This document shows positions 50,101 through 62,401 of a stretch of DNA of 64,000 nucleotides, piece by piece. The notes beneath the pieces were generated by a model. It was not told the origin of the DNA. It searched no databases and was given only the letters and a program-made list of their open reading frames with translations. The DNA lies in contig VXAA01006069.1 in the NCBI GenBank assembly GCA_013399115.1, positions 224,695-288,694 of the forward strand. Direction: 5' to 3'. Origin of the DNA: Anseranas semipalmata (lineage: Eukaryota > Chordata > Aves > Anseriformes > Anseranatidae). How positions within the stretch are numbered: position 1 is the first letter of the stretch; each line of letters begins with the position of its first letter. The translations under genes were made by a program, and so were the position numbers.

Positions 50101-53100
50101 CAGAGCTTGACAAAGATATTGCGTTCAAATAAGCGTAATACTTCTCCAGGCACTGAGCTTTTCTTTACTTTGAAAGTCTGTTCTCCAGATAGGCTTTATC
50201 CTAAAAGGGGAAAGGAGAAAAACGTACGAGAAGGCAGTAAATATTCACTGAATATAGATGAATAAGAATCGCTTGCACAGCTTTAATTATTACAGTCTCA
50301 AGGTATATAGCTAATTAGTTCACAAACCTGACAACCAACATCAAAATCCATTTGCACTGGCTTCTTTCACACTTTTGATTCTTCTTCTACTCACTAAAGC
50401 CAACCAGATGGACATGGAGCATAAAAAAAAGCTGTATCTGCACAGAACAATTTCCTCAGCCTACAGCCTGCTCCCTGCTATGCTGGCTCAGGCTGTCATC
50501 ACTGGTGGAGATGCACAGAAGCTACCTGTGCAAACTACACAAACTAAATGTGAAAATCTTTCACATGCTAAGAGAACATGTACTTAAATGCTAGGAAAAA
50601 AGCAGCTGGGAATCTTATTGCAGTGCCCCAAACTGAAAACAATTTAGAAGTTTGGTACTTGGCTTCATTTAAGTTTAAAAAGTAACTGTTTAGCAAAGAA
50701 ACCTTTGAAGAAGTATTGTATCTGTGTATCTATGAATACTTCAGAGAGGAAAAGAGGAGAAAAGATGTAGTTCGTAGTTGCTCCTGAAGTTTAAAAAGAA
50801 AGAGTAAATCTCTGAACTGATGAAGTCACTGACAAAGTATCTGAAACAAAGAGTTTGTTAGAGGAATAAATCAGGTTTTGGTATCTGCAGCCTTCTGCAC
50901 AAATACAGAGTGGATGAATGAGCTGCTGAACTAAAGCACAGAAATAGAACAGAAAAGAACTATTCCATTTTCCATTTCCAAATCATATCTAAAGGTTCTT
51001 GGGGTAAGGGAGAAAAGTTATGACAAACAGGAAAAAAAATATACATTACCTCTAAAATCAATAAGAATAGGCCACTAAAAGAAGAGTTCAATTTACAAAT
51101 TAAAATGTTAATGTATATGTATTCCTTATGTTTAACAACAACAAAAAAATGAAAGAAAAAAATGATCTAGTGGAGAGATCAATTAAAATAGCTGCAAGAT
51201 GATATCTCATTATACAGCAAAGAAAAATCAGTTTTCCTTAGGAAGAGCACTAGGAAGTTAAACATGTAGTAGATAAGAATCAGGTTCCCTTGGTACAGAG
51301 GGCTCTGGGAGACACAGGTACTTTTAAAGAAAGCTTAAGATTAGACGACATTTAAAACATCCACAGCACAAAGAAGTGAAATAATTTCCAACAGTGTTAT
51401 GTGCCATGGAGCACATAAGAAGGCTAGGAGGATGAAAGAAAGGAGAAAGATCTTACAGTAATGAATAATGAACAAAAAATGTAAAACTTCAGTAAAGCTT
51501 AATCTCAATACTCTTAAAACTATAAAAAAACAGAATTACAGGCTTGGAACGAGCTATATTTGCCTATAATATTTTTCATTTGTAATTCACAATGACTGCA
51601 ACAAGCTCAAAGATCCATTGTGCAATAGTAAGCAGCGTTTTTTCCAGTAATATCACATTTTTCATAATGCCTATGCCTGCTTTAAGATCGCGACCTCGTC
51701 AACAGATAAAGACAACACATTATCGAGTCCCTTTCAAAACAAGGCACCAATCCAACAATGTAGATGAATTTCAGGATTTGCAGCAAAAGCCATCTTCCCT
51801 TACAGATTAAAAGGACAGTAGTTACAGTAATCAAAATATTAACATGAATATATTGTCACAAAATTTATTCTACAGGCCACGTCATCTGTGTCTCAAACCA
51901 AGTCATCAGCAAGGGACAATGGTGGAATCACAGCCGTCACCAGCCTTCCAACAAAAAGCATGCTTCGAACTGGCTAAAAATTTCCAACAGGAAGAACTTC
52001 GCCAAGAACTGGGCAAAGATGAAAACACTCAACATTCATCCTCTGTTGCCATCTACTGGACCCCTACAAAACAGCCTTTAGACCACTGTACAGAATCAGG
52101 GTAACACAAAGGTTCATTCATTACTTACTAATGTACATACAACACACAAACATTAATGTCAAACGTCTTAAGCTGCAAACATCATAATTAAATTTGTTTA
52201 GTAAATATAAATAACGTAAAACTTAATTACCACAAAGATTCTTACAGAGGTACATCAAAGTAATAGTTTAATTGTACAATGTATGTTTCATCATTTACTT
52301 CTCATAGAATGAGCCTGGATTCATTCTAATACTACTGTCATCAGACCTCAGAAAAGCAGGTTCTGGTTACTGACTACTGTTAATGCTCCAATAAGATATT
52401 TAAACTGCCACTTAAGAACCTTTTCTACTAAATATCTAAGGGACATTTAATTAGGAATCAATACAGAACATTAAAAAAGCAGATCCAGAGTTTTTAATTA
52501 TTTATTTTACTGTGAAGAAAAATAAATCCAAAACAGTATTATTGGCAAAAGAGCTAAGACTCAAGGAGCGTATCATAAAAATGATTATATTGCAATCAAA
52601 GATACTTCTGTAATCCATGTTATTTCCACATAACTGCCAGCAAGTGTATGAAGAGATCCAATAGCAAACAGTTATTTGGTGACATCTGTAAATGAAGCTT
52701 AGGTACAGTTTATGGTAAAGATTTTATATTAATACATTAACATCCTTTTGGTACTTGTTTGCATGCTGGCAAGAGATGTCAAATAATTTCTTGAGTCTTG
52801 CTAAACTCATAACCTTATTCATCTTATAACAGTCTGTACTCTTTTCAGTTGTATGTGTTTGGTATTTTAATAGCATATAAACGAAAGCTAGCTTATGCTC
52901 TGTCACATTTGTTTTATACTTTCTATATCCCTTCCCAAACCCTTACTTAAAAGCAACTTAAAAAAAAAAAAATCTAGGTTCTACTTTTCCCATGCCTGTA
53001 TAAGAGGGGGAAACATCCTCTAACCTCACTTCTACTGCTTTCTTTTCAATATAAGTAGCAGGAATCAAATATAGTAGTCCATAAGAAAACAAAATACTGA

Positions 53101-53591
53101 TTTACGCAAAAAGCAACATCATAGGAAAAGTCTGTATTCCCTCCCATCCCCACTCCTTGAACATCTCATAATTTTGACCTGGAACGTGCAGGAGCTCATG
53201 TTGACATGCCCAAGATGAAAATCAAGTCTCACTCCCAGCCAGCTATAACTCCTCCAGAAAACAACATGTGCAGTCATACCACGTTATGTACTTTTAATAA
53301 CCCTTTTTTTTTTTTTTTGTCAACACTGACTGTTCAGCCCCAACGCTTTTTACAGGTTAGACGTATTTATAGCTCATACCTGAGACTGACCCACTGGGCA
53401 TGTTCACACCACAATGCATGGGGGTATCTGGGAATCTCCAATCTCTGTCTTCAGCTGGAGAGGATGGGTCAGTGAGAATGACTTAGTGCTTAGCAAGAGC
53501 TGGAGGGGAGAGACAGGGAGCCGCAACAAGAGGCGGCTCTCTCTCCTGTCGGATCTCCGGTCTCCTGACACGACCCCCTCACGGAGCTCAC
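47176..53591 (-). other. ZNF326 intron 1
   Basis: About 6.4 kb of mostly AT-rich DNA. It holds a 22-bp tandem duplication (47925-47966), a poly(T) tract near 53303-53320, and a sense-strand open frame at 50153-49872 with coding-like composition that I could not identify. I searched by eye for an exon encoding the extra N-terminal segment I recall in mammalian ZNF326 (a Tyr-Gln-Gly-Phe motif) and found none. Nothing else is supported. Confidence 0.75.
47925..47966. repeat. 22-bp tandem duplication in intron 1
   Basis: TATGATCTTTCTGTAACATG is followed after 2 bases by TATGGTCTTTCTGTAACATG, with one mismatch between the copies. Confidence 0.9.
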
Positions 53592-53963
53592 CCCGNNNNN
53601 NNNNNNNNNNNNNNNNNNNNNNNNNNNNNNNNNNNNNNNNNNNNNNNNNNNNNNNNNNNNNNNNNNNNNNNNNNNNNNNNNNNNNNNNNNNNNNNNNNNN
53701 NNNNNNNNNNNNNNNNNNNNNNNNNNNNNNNNNNNNNNNNNNNNNNNNNNNNNNNNNNNNNNNNNNNNNNNNNNNNNNNNNNNNNNNNNNNNNNNNNNNN
53801 NNNNNNNNNNNNNNNNNNNNNNNNNNNNNNNNNNNNNNNNNNNNNNNNNNNNNNNNNNNNNNNNNNNNNNNNNNNNNNNNNNNNNNNNNNNNNNNNNNNN
53901 NNNNNNNNNNNNNNNNNNNNNNNNNNNNNNNNNNNNNNNNNNNNNNNNNNNNNNNNNNNNNNN
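53592..53963 (-). other. ZNF326: Presumed ZNF326 exon 1, almost wholly in assembly gap
   Basis: The first visible coding exon starts with two bases (AC) that finish a codon, so an upstream exon ending in codon position 1 is required. Next to the gap, on the minus strand, the sequence reads CGGG|GTGAGC. That would be a good donor, with the exon ending at 53592. A final G would give GAC (Asp) before the first visible Met. The rest of the exon, including the start codon, would be in the N run at 53596-53963. This is inference; no start codon is visible. Confidence 0.5.
53596..53963. other. Assembly gap (368 N) in the promoter CpG island
   Basis: A run of 368 N separates GC-rich flanks. The length may be an estimate. 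Any open reading frame that appears to cross it is an artefact. GC-rich first exons of bird genes are often lost from assemblies, which fits the missing ZNF326 initiator exon. Confidence 0.98.
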
Positions 53964-54260
53964 GACAGCGCGGCCACGGCACGCGGCGATTGGCCCGAGC
54001 GCCGCGTCACGTGAGCAGCTCGGCCTGAGGGGAGAGGGGGCCCGGGCCGGCGGCAGCGCCGCGTGAAGCGCTGGCGCGGAGTGCCCGGATCGACGGGGTC
54101 ACGAGGGAGGCTGCGCGGCGGCCATGTTAGGTGCTGGCAGGCGCCATTTTGCGTTATGGCATCGGGCCTTATCTCGCTTGAAGCCGCACCACGGTTATCA
54201 GTGGTGAAACAGCCGCGTCTTTGGCACACTTCTTTCCCTCCACACGCCCTTGGGCCCCGG
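53964..54260 (-). promoter_or_regulatory. ZNF326: CpG-rich promoter of ZNF326, possibly bidirectional
   Basis: GC- and CpG-dense sequence directly upstream of the presumed first exon. Motifs seen: a CCAAT box on the minus strand (53993-53989), oriented toward ZNF326; a palindromic TCACGTGA E-box (54007-54014) of the USF/TFE type; and two YY1-like GCCATNTT motifs on the plus strand (54121-54128 and 54143-54150). A CCAAT box usually lies 60-100 bases upstream of the start site, which would put the start inside the N gap. The plus-strand YY1 motifs could belong to a divergent transcript, but none is shown. Confidence 0.7.
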
Positions 54261-57200
54261 TGAAAACATAGGGGCGACGGCAGAAAACGCTTCCCTCGGC
54301 ACACGAGGACCAAAATCTGCCCTTACTCAGAGCTGGAAGTCAGGCAGTGCTTGGCAGGAGCGAGTCCCCGGGGTGGCCTCCCTGCAGCTCCACAGCAGTG
54401 GGGGGTGAGGAGCCTTGTCCTGTGGGCCGTGCCAGCCGCCAACAGGGGCTGCTGCTGCTTTGTGCAAACATATGGCTGTACCCATCACTTAAGCTGTATT
54501 TGGGAAGCAGCTTGGTGATGTTAAAAAACCATCAGCAAAGTACTTGCACTATCCCCTCAGCCCAGCTCCTGCAATGGCTGCACCACCCTCATGCCAACAC
54601 TGGCCCTTTGGGCAGCCTCAGGGCCTTCCTGGGATGAGCATTGTGAATAGCTATGAATAGGCCTTGGTTTTACTCTTTTCCCCAAAATAGTGACCACAGC
54701 TAATCTTGTGCTGAAGCATAGTTCTCCTTGGGCAATAGAACTGTTATTTAAGCAGTATCCTCCCTGTAATACTCCCCTTTGATGAACCTAACACGTATTA
54801 ACAGCAGTTCATCTGTGAATCCCAGCACAAGCTATTTTAGCTTCTGTAACAGGCTGCATTGAAACACTGAAACAGGCTCAAGGTAAACACAGACTTCACT
54901 TCAAGTTAGTTGTAAGACACCACTGCACTCCTCTCTGCAGCCAAAGATTTGAGGAAAAAACAGGCAGACATATCATCATGCAACAAAAAACAAAGTCCTT
55001 TGTGAGTCTCACATGCTGAGAAATGTTTCGTTCCTTATAGTTTATGTTTTATACATTCCTGGGAATGTGTAACACAGAATTCATGACACAGAATGTTTCA
55101 TGTCTGACACAGAAAACCTCGGGATTTGGCTCTGAGGACAAGCTATAGGCACACTTACAGGTTGTAATAGTGGGCAAAGTCACTATCTCTTGATTTTTCA
55201 TTTTGTCAGGGAAACAGGACGTCATTCTTTGGTAGCTGACAGGCTTAGATCAAAAACTGCCAATTTCTCTGCATCTGAAAAGTAATAAAAGCCTCGTTGT
55301 AGGAAAGGAAGATTCAACTCACTTAGGTACAGAGTCCAAGCTTTTTATTAAACTAAAACCTGAATCTGGCACAGCAGTCAGACATTTTCCCTCCCCAAGC
55401 TCTGGATGGCAGCAGATGCGAATGTACTTGAGTCATAGACTTTGGATACAGCTGAGTGAAGAACACTGTAGCCTGCAGATTTCCCTGCTAAACCTGAGCT
55501 CCCATTTCTCCCCCAGCATCACAGGAGAAATACATGCAGGGAAAATGGTTATTCCCTGCCAAAGAGAATCTTTCCTCTGGCCTCAGCACTGACTTCTCAG
55601 CCAAGAATACATTATGCTTGGGCAGAGCAGTGATTTCTAGGGCCAAACAGTCCACATATAGACTTGTTTGTGCACCCATCCCTTTAAACATGCACCCTTG
55701 TGCAGACCAGACAAGTTTCTTCCATTGAACATGAGGTTTACACAGAGGGAATTTTCCTGTACATTCAGGGTTGTATGTCTCATGTTTGCAACATAGCAGC
55801 CTCTTTTCTACAGCTTTTCTTGCTCTACTAGACACAGTGCTGTTCTGCCTGATCTGTGGTCTTGTGCCTGTGAACGGGAATGAGCAGATCAGTGTGTGGA
55901 TGTACAGTACAAGCGATTTTGCTGGAGGGCACCTACAGCGAGTGCCATGGGCCATCCATCTCAGCAAGCCTGCCGAGGGCCTGCATGCCCCTTCACCACA
56001 ACCTGGCACAAATGTTGTCTCTTCTCAGGAAACAACATATTTGAAGATTTTTCCCCATGCAAGAAAATGCATGGGCACAGCTGTATACATTTTGCTCTAT
56101 GCAAAATAACATAAATGTGAGGAATTAAACAAATACATATATGTGCACAGAATCCAAATGCTATCCTAGGTAACAATTCAGCACAAATGTGGTGGGAATA
56201 AAATGATTTTTTCCAGGTGGCCCGAAACAATCAGCAGTCAAAACTAAAGTATCATCTCTGCTTGAGGAATTCCATGCGTGCTGCAGGATGAGTTGCTGAG
56301 GAATGCACTAAGTGGATTCTCACCCCTTTTCAGCACATCTGGCTGGGCCAAGTGAGATTGCTAATGAAAATGTTCTTGAATAAGCAGCTCTGAAGGGAGG
56401 AAACCATGCAGAATTGATAGATTTGTGATCACTGGAAGGATATCTGGCTAATGGTTATTCAAAATAAACGCAAAGATCCAGAAAACTTGATTCACCTGAA
56501 TCAGTTACTCCTAAGACTATCAAAAGCGAATGATTTAGCTATTGAACTGGTACAAAACGTACTGAGGGATTCAACAGAAGAAACTCTCCAGTAAGGCTAC
56601 ACAACCCAAGGGGACTATTGCATAAATGAGGACAGGATTTAGAACAAGGTCCCTGAGAGGGAAATATTGGAATTGAACAGTAGACTGTTAAGATGATACA
56701 GGACTTATGAGATGTTCAGGAGAGAGGCCAAAGACAAGGAAGGAAGGAACGAAGGTAGGACCCAGAGAGGGGTGTAAGCATCAACCCTCATTTCCATGCA
56801 CCTGGGCAACGTTTGATCTCCGGGGTCCTACAGTCCCCTACTTTCAGCTCCCCTTGACAATCATAGAACCCCAAAAGTCTTCCGCATTCCTGGTTGATGG
56901 GACCAGAGAGCATTTGCAGGATCTGATGCAAATTACTCAACAGTACTAAGCATTTGCAATGTCTGTGTAGATCTCCATAAATACCTCTGGACTCAAAAGG
57001 AGACCATATCTAGAAATCCAACACAACCAGTCCTAGACTTTGGATTTAATTCCAGGAGTCACTTTTAGATATATAAGGCTGGCCAAACTGTGTCCTGACA
57101 GACTGAGAATGGGGAGGAGCAGGACCAAGGCACCTAACGCTTCCCATGTGTAGGACTTGATGCCAAAAGAGGCATCTTCTTGTGACTCTCTCCACTATTC

Positions 57201-59092
57201 TGCTAAAGCACATTTGTTCTGTGACTAATCCATCAGCACATTTACTCATTAGAGCACCCTGGAAAATAAATGCAACAGGAGATGCAAAACAGTCAAGGAA
57301 AATTCAACAGGACATTAAGAGTAATAACTGCAAATCAAATTACAAGAACACATACTTCTCTCCTGCTAACTGCCAAGTGTCACAGGGTTAAACCTATATT
57401 ATGGTATATTAAAAATCTGTCTACAAAAGCTTAGATGTAGTGCCTGAAGAAACCAATGATCATTGAAGTCAGCACAGACATTCATACAGACTTCAGGAAG
57501 CTCTGAATTGGGCCCATGCACATTATGCCAAGGTTACACATAAATTGTATGCAACCCCCAAATGTTATTATGAGAATTACTGCTATCTTGTAGGTCATTT
57601 CACCATCTGAGGAAGTTATTGACAACTAAGGTGATGTTATGGGGACAGCAGTCTGTCAAAGAGGGTACATGACAAAGAGAATATCTGATGATGAAAAATT
57701 TGTTCTAGTACCAAATAAGCACTCCTGACACCAGAGAGAGGAGGGGGTGCTTTTACATGCAACCCTGAAAACACATAGATATATTTGGGCTTTAAAAGTT
57801 ATTGTCCAAGAACCAGAAGCTCAGGGAGAAGAAACTGGATCTGGGGGCAGACTGAGGCTACAGCAGGTATAAGGTACAATTCTTTGGATTCAATACAAAG
57901 AGGTCAGCAAAAGCGTATTATTTTAGACTTAATTATGATCAATGGCCCACTGTTGATTTGAGTCTTTTTAAAACAAAGGCTCCTTCTTTTCTCCCTGCAG
58001 GACTCCAAAAAGGAAAAATCTAAGCTAAGCAAAGCAAAACAAAATGGAGACATAAAAAGAGAAAGGGAACAGAACAGTATTGTACTTCATTTGTTCTTCA
58101 TGGTCCAAAACATGAATATTTCAATTCAGTGCAGAATCTCCCTGTGCAATCCCATTCTGCTCTTGAACTCATGTTCTGCTGCTTCCTTGATTATTTTTTT
58201 TTATTATTATTTTTTGTAAATTCTTAAGAACAGTACAGGGATGAGAGAACAATCAGTGATTTATCCAAGCACCATTATTGTGAAATACAGTTCTTCTGTA
58301 GTTTGGTACTGTAACTACCCACACCCTCTCCTCCTCTTTCCAAATGCTGCGTTTTCTACTACCCTTTCATTTAAAGCATTGTCTAAAACCTGAGGAAATT
58401 GTGTAAAATGCTTATCAATTGCAGCTAACCGTGGTTAGCAACCAGGTACTAGCACTTGTGGAGACCTAATGCTAACAAATCCTCTGTATTTCAGTGCAGT
58501 GGAGTTGATCTAAATCTCATTGACAATACTGGGGGTGGGGGGTTGTTCTGGCCTTTGCTGAAAGCTGTCTGTCTCTTAACTCTGCTTAGAGGCATGAGGT
58601 TTAAACCTACAGGAGCACATCTCTACAACCTACCCAGTGCTGTTAAAACAGCATTCACAGCAGTGGAATATATTTATATACATATTAACATACATACTGA
58701 CATGTGACATTTTCAGGAGCTGGCCTTCTTTGCAGTTCAGGACAATGGGGAATGGGACAGGAACATGAAAACCCCATTGATTCTTTCTAGAATACAAAAT
58801 CTAATTCCCTTTGTTTCTTCTTAAATGTTAACACAGAAGCAGATCCTTCCATCTGAGCCTAGCTGAAGAACCATGGTAACCATCCAGAGCCACACTGATT
58901 TCAGTGGGCTCTAATGTCTGTCATCACAGCATAAATCAGAGCCATAATATGGTATTTCCAAAGCTGAAATATTATGGCTTCTGTATGCATATATTGTACA
59001 ACACAAGCATAAAGAAGTCCCAAAATTCAGCAGGAGGGAGTGGAAACATCCTAATGCAGAAGCATCCTAATCATGTTATTCATTACCTACAG

Positions 59093-59130
<38 letters not shown>
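59093..59130. repeat. Poly(A) tract, 38 bases
   Basis: Uninterrupted A run. Translation across it gives an artefactual poly-Lys frame. No clear retroposed body or flanking target-site duplication was recognised. Confidence 0.9.
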
Positions 59131-59132
<2 letters not shown>

Positions 59133-59863
59133 AGAATATAGAAAAAAAGTCAACCAAACTTAACAAACTTCTTCATATAGCCCCTTTACAGGAAAGACTA
59201 GAAATTTCAGATGTGCCATAGCACAAACCTGCTGGAGCTCACGTGCTGCTATGGCCCCACTGGAGCCCCATCAGCCTCCCTCAAACAGCAGCGGGCACTC
59301 ACCAGAAAGAGCTATTGCTGTGACTTTTGGGTCACAATGACACATAAATGTGAGGGTAGAAGAAGCCATTTCAGGCTTTGGTTTGATTTTGGCATGATTT
59401 CCGGCAGCTGTTTGGTTGGGAATAGAGGATACCAGCTCCATCATCACACATCCCTAGAGGAAAAAGGATCTTTGCAGAGCAACCTATTAGTAATTGGCAA
59501 ATTATCAGCGAAGTGCTTAGTTTTCTTGCATACAAATACTTACAAGCAATTATACTTAGTGCTTTTTAGGTTTACAACTTGCTTTTCCTTTACACTCCCT
59601 GGAGGGCAGCTCTAGCATTCTCTAATCTTGCAGGAGAGTACTGCTGGAGGTGTGTAGGACTCAGCTGGGCTTTTGCCCTATATACTCCAAACTGGGCGAC
59701 TCATAGGTGCCCTAAGCAAAGACAGAACTGGACTTGTCATTGCTCATTGCCTGTTCACTGTCAGCCACCCCACCGATGTCCTGGAGCACTTCAGTCAGTT
59801 GACTATTAACTCCCACGTTAGAAATGTCTGTCCCATACCCCCACCCATCCTTCCCCTGCCCTC

Positions 59864-59864
<1 letters not shown>

Positions 59865-59903
<39 letters not shown>

Positions 59904-59919
59904 AAAAAAAAAAAAAAAA
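59865..59919. repeat. Poly(A) tract, 38 + 16 bases
   Basis: A38, one C, then A16. It is preceded by a C-rich stretch (CCCATACCCCCACCCATCC). Poly-Lys and poly-Phe frames across it are artefacts. Confidence 0.9.
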
Positions 59920-62401
59920 GAGAAGACACATAACTAACACAAACATATATATCCATTGTAAATGTTTTTCAAGCCTTCTGTACATGTATTTACATATCAG
60001 AAAGGGCACAAACCCAGTAACTTTTTCCTCTCAAGAAACTGCATTTAAGCAGATTTTATGCACAGTGCCTCACACACAAAGTGAGAAATAGCAATATGCC
60101 ATTCACAGCAAGAGTTTATTCACACTGTTTTCCTAAAAAGTTTGACCAATGCATATATATTTGAACCACTTTTTAGACAGAAGCATATACAAGAAACTGT
60201 AAGGTTCCAAGAAGACAAAAACCATAAAGATAAGTAACACTTGCAGCAGTCAGACGGTTATCTCGGACTATGAAGGCATGTTTATACACATTCTCCTTTA
60301 AAATAAAAGTCACCATTAACTAAGATACTGTTACTGTGACTGAAGACAACAATGTTGAACACAAGAGACATGAAAGCGCATGTCTTCTAGTGAAAAAATA
60401 AATAACTGGGTGATTTTTGCATACAGCTCAAGTGGCTGAGACTTTTAAGGCCAAAGATCTTGGTCTCTAGTCCTCCTTGTGAATACGGGTTGTATAGACA
60501 AACCCATGGGTTTGTTGCAGAAAGAAAAAAGCGAGTATGAAGAGAACACCAGATGGGTGGGGACCTACTTCAGGCAACCGCCCCAAAGGGATCTGTTCAG
60601 AAACAGAAAACTCATTCCTGTCATGGGAAGAGAAGAAAACATACAGCAGGCTGCGGCGTTCAGTCTGACACCTGGCCTTCCCTCTCTGTACGTTTTGAGG
60701 CATGTGGTAACGTATTTGTTACTGCTATTTTGTAGGAAAATGTATAGAAGAGACCATAGCTCCTTTTCTTCTATGCTGCAACAAGCTTAGATTTTAGGTT
60801 GTAGGCTTCCCTACAATAATCATTTGAAAAGCTAAGAACTGCTCCTGCTCTGGTGCCTCCATCCTTGAAACTGCCTCGAATTCATGCAGAGTTTAAAAAT
60901 AAGTAAAAAAAGTAAATAAAATTAAAGGTATATTTATTTGCACTTCCATGTCACTTCCCGAGGCTTTGCTCTTGGGCTTCATTCTTGAGCTTCTCTTTGT
61001 GACTTTGAGTGACATTTTTCTCACTTTTAACTTATCATTAGTATTGTTATTTAAAGCTCAGGTTTCCATGCTCTCTTTAGTCAGACTCCAGAGGTGTACA
61101 GCAAACAATAAGTATTACAAGATCTGTGATAAAATCACTAGAATGTCAACATACGGGTTGACATAACATTTCAGATATTTTTTCCTGAATTTCCCAGATA
61201 GTCTGTTTCAGGAACAATTTCCATGTGGCTCAATATATCCTGCCGTGAGAGTGCTCAGCATTTTTTTCATTAAGTTGTGTTATGCTTGTAAGTACTACTG
61301 AAGGAGCTGGTCTGCAGAAGGTATTTTCCCATAGTACAGGAAAGGAAAATTGTCATCTGCTTTTGCCAGATTTATGGCATAGTGTGTACCTAGTGGGATA
61401 CAGTGAAACCTTCCTGTAACAGTTAATTTCCAGTAACCTGGAAATAAATTACTATAGGGGAATCAATACACGGTTTTGCAAAAACAAGGAACATGTGCAG
61501 AATCCTTTACAATGTGGAACAGAACTAAATGGCTGCAGTCTGCTTCTCACACTACGTGCATTCTACTTCCTATTCACTTCAAAGATAACAAAAATTTCAG
61601 CAAACACTTTACCTTTCAAGGCCCATAAAACCTGAATATACTGCACCTGTTTCTGGATCACCTTTTTCCACGCAGCATGTTTTCTACAATCAGAGAATTC
61701 AATGCTGAAAATGGGGCATCTCTGTGCTCTCCATTTGTTGTGCTTTGACTTATGTGCGCTGAGAAGCCTCACATCCAAGCGTGCTGGTCTCTGTGAAACA
61801 CCTGATGGTAGCACGGTGTTAGCTCAATAACTGCATTATTAAGCCTGCTTTGGAGCCTTGCCCTGGCGACAGGGGCAGGTTTATTCACTGCAAAAGGTGG
61901 ATGCCGTGCCAACTTCCGCCACCTTTCACAGCCTCCATGCGTCAGCAGCCAGAGCAGCAGCTCCCAGCGTGGCACGGAGACCCAGCCCATCAGCATGAGG
62001 ACCGTGGTCTTTGTCAACACCTTCCCCACCATACCTGAGAGCACTTTGAAAGCAGCACTGGCTGCCTCCTAAAAATCCTGATGAACCGTGGATTTCCTTC
62101 AGCTCCATGCTCCAGAGCCGTGTGCCTCCTGGGCCAGCCTCACCGCCTGTGGTCCCACTCCAGGAGCACGCTAAGTGCAGATAACCTCCTCACACAGCTA
62201 TTACAGGCCTGAATACAGATGCACAAAACACCTGTGCACCTCTGCACACACACACCTTTTTTGAGGGCTTTTTAAAATCTCACCCTGTCATCCAGTTTAT
62301 GTGCAGTCACGAACAGCTGAATCAGCTCCTGCGAAAGGACCTTCAGAAAGGCAGAAGTGAGCATCAGGGGGGCAGGGGCTTCAAAGGCAGTTTTTCTCAC
62401 C

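Larger units (their letters stand above)
25490..53963 (-). other. ZNF326: ZNF326 gene span (promoter side to poly(A) site)
   Basis: Extent of the transcription unit as inferred. The 3' end is set by an AATAAA signal on the minus strand at 25517-25512. The 5' end is placed in or next to the N gap because the CpG-rich promoter flanks it on both sides. Twelve exons are inferred and eleven are visible: 47175-47049, 44986-44581, 41880-41682, 39868-39834, 38910-38823, 37452-37338, 35885-35738, 35396-35297, 33975-33845, 32935-32840 and 26210-26046 plus 3'UTR. All visible introns are GT-AG on the minus strand. No other gene was recognised inside the introns. Confidence 0.9.
54261..62400. other. Upstream flank of ZNF326, no gene supported
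   Basis: About 8 kb with more balanced base composition than the rest of the window. The longest gap-free frame in the whole window lies here (173 codons, 55488-56009 minus), but it has no recognised domain. Two 38-base poly(A) tracts (59093-59130 and 59865-59902) stand out. I recognised no CR1 copy or RNA gene. Confidence 0.6.

Noticed and set aside
51844..52104. 86-codon plus frame in intron 1, antisense to ZNF326
   Set aside because: No splice signals, domain or poly(A) signal; probably chance.
53404..54313. Long open frames of about 190-240 codons crossing the N run on both strands
   Set aside because: Most codons are N; the frames are artefacts of the gap.
56860..56945. CR1-like start ATCATAGAACCCC
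   Set aside because: No further CR1 similarity after the first dozen bases.
59818..60009. Poly-Phe / poly-Lys frames
   Set aside because: Direct translation of the poly(A) tract.
61769..62108. Overlapping minus frames and a short plus frame near 61997-62071 that looked exon-like
   Set aside because: No acceptor/donor pair in phase and no protein recognised; higher GC lengthens frames on both strands here.
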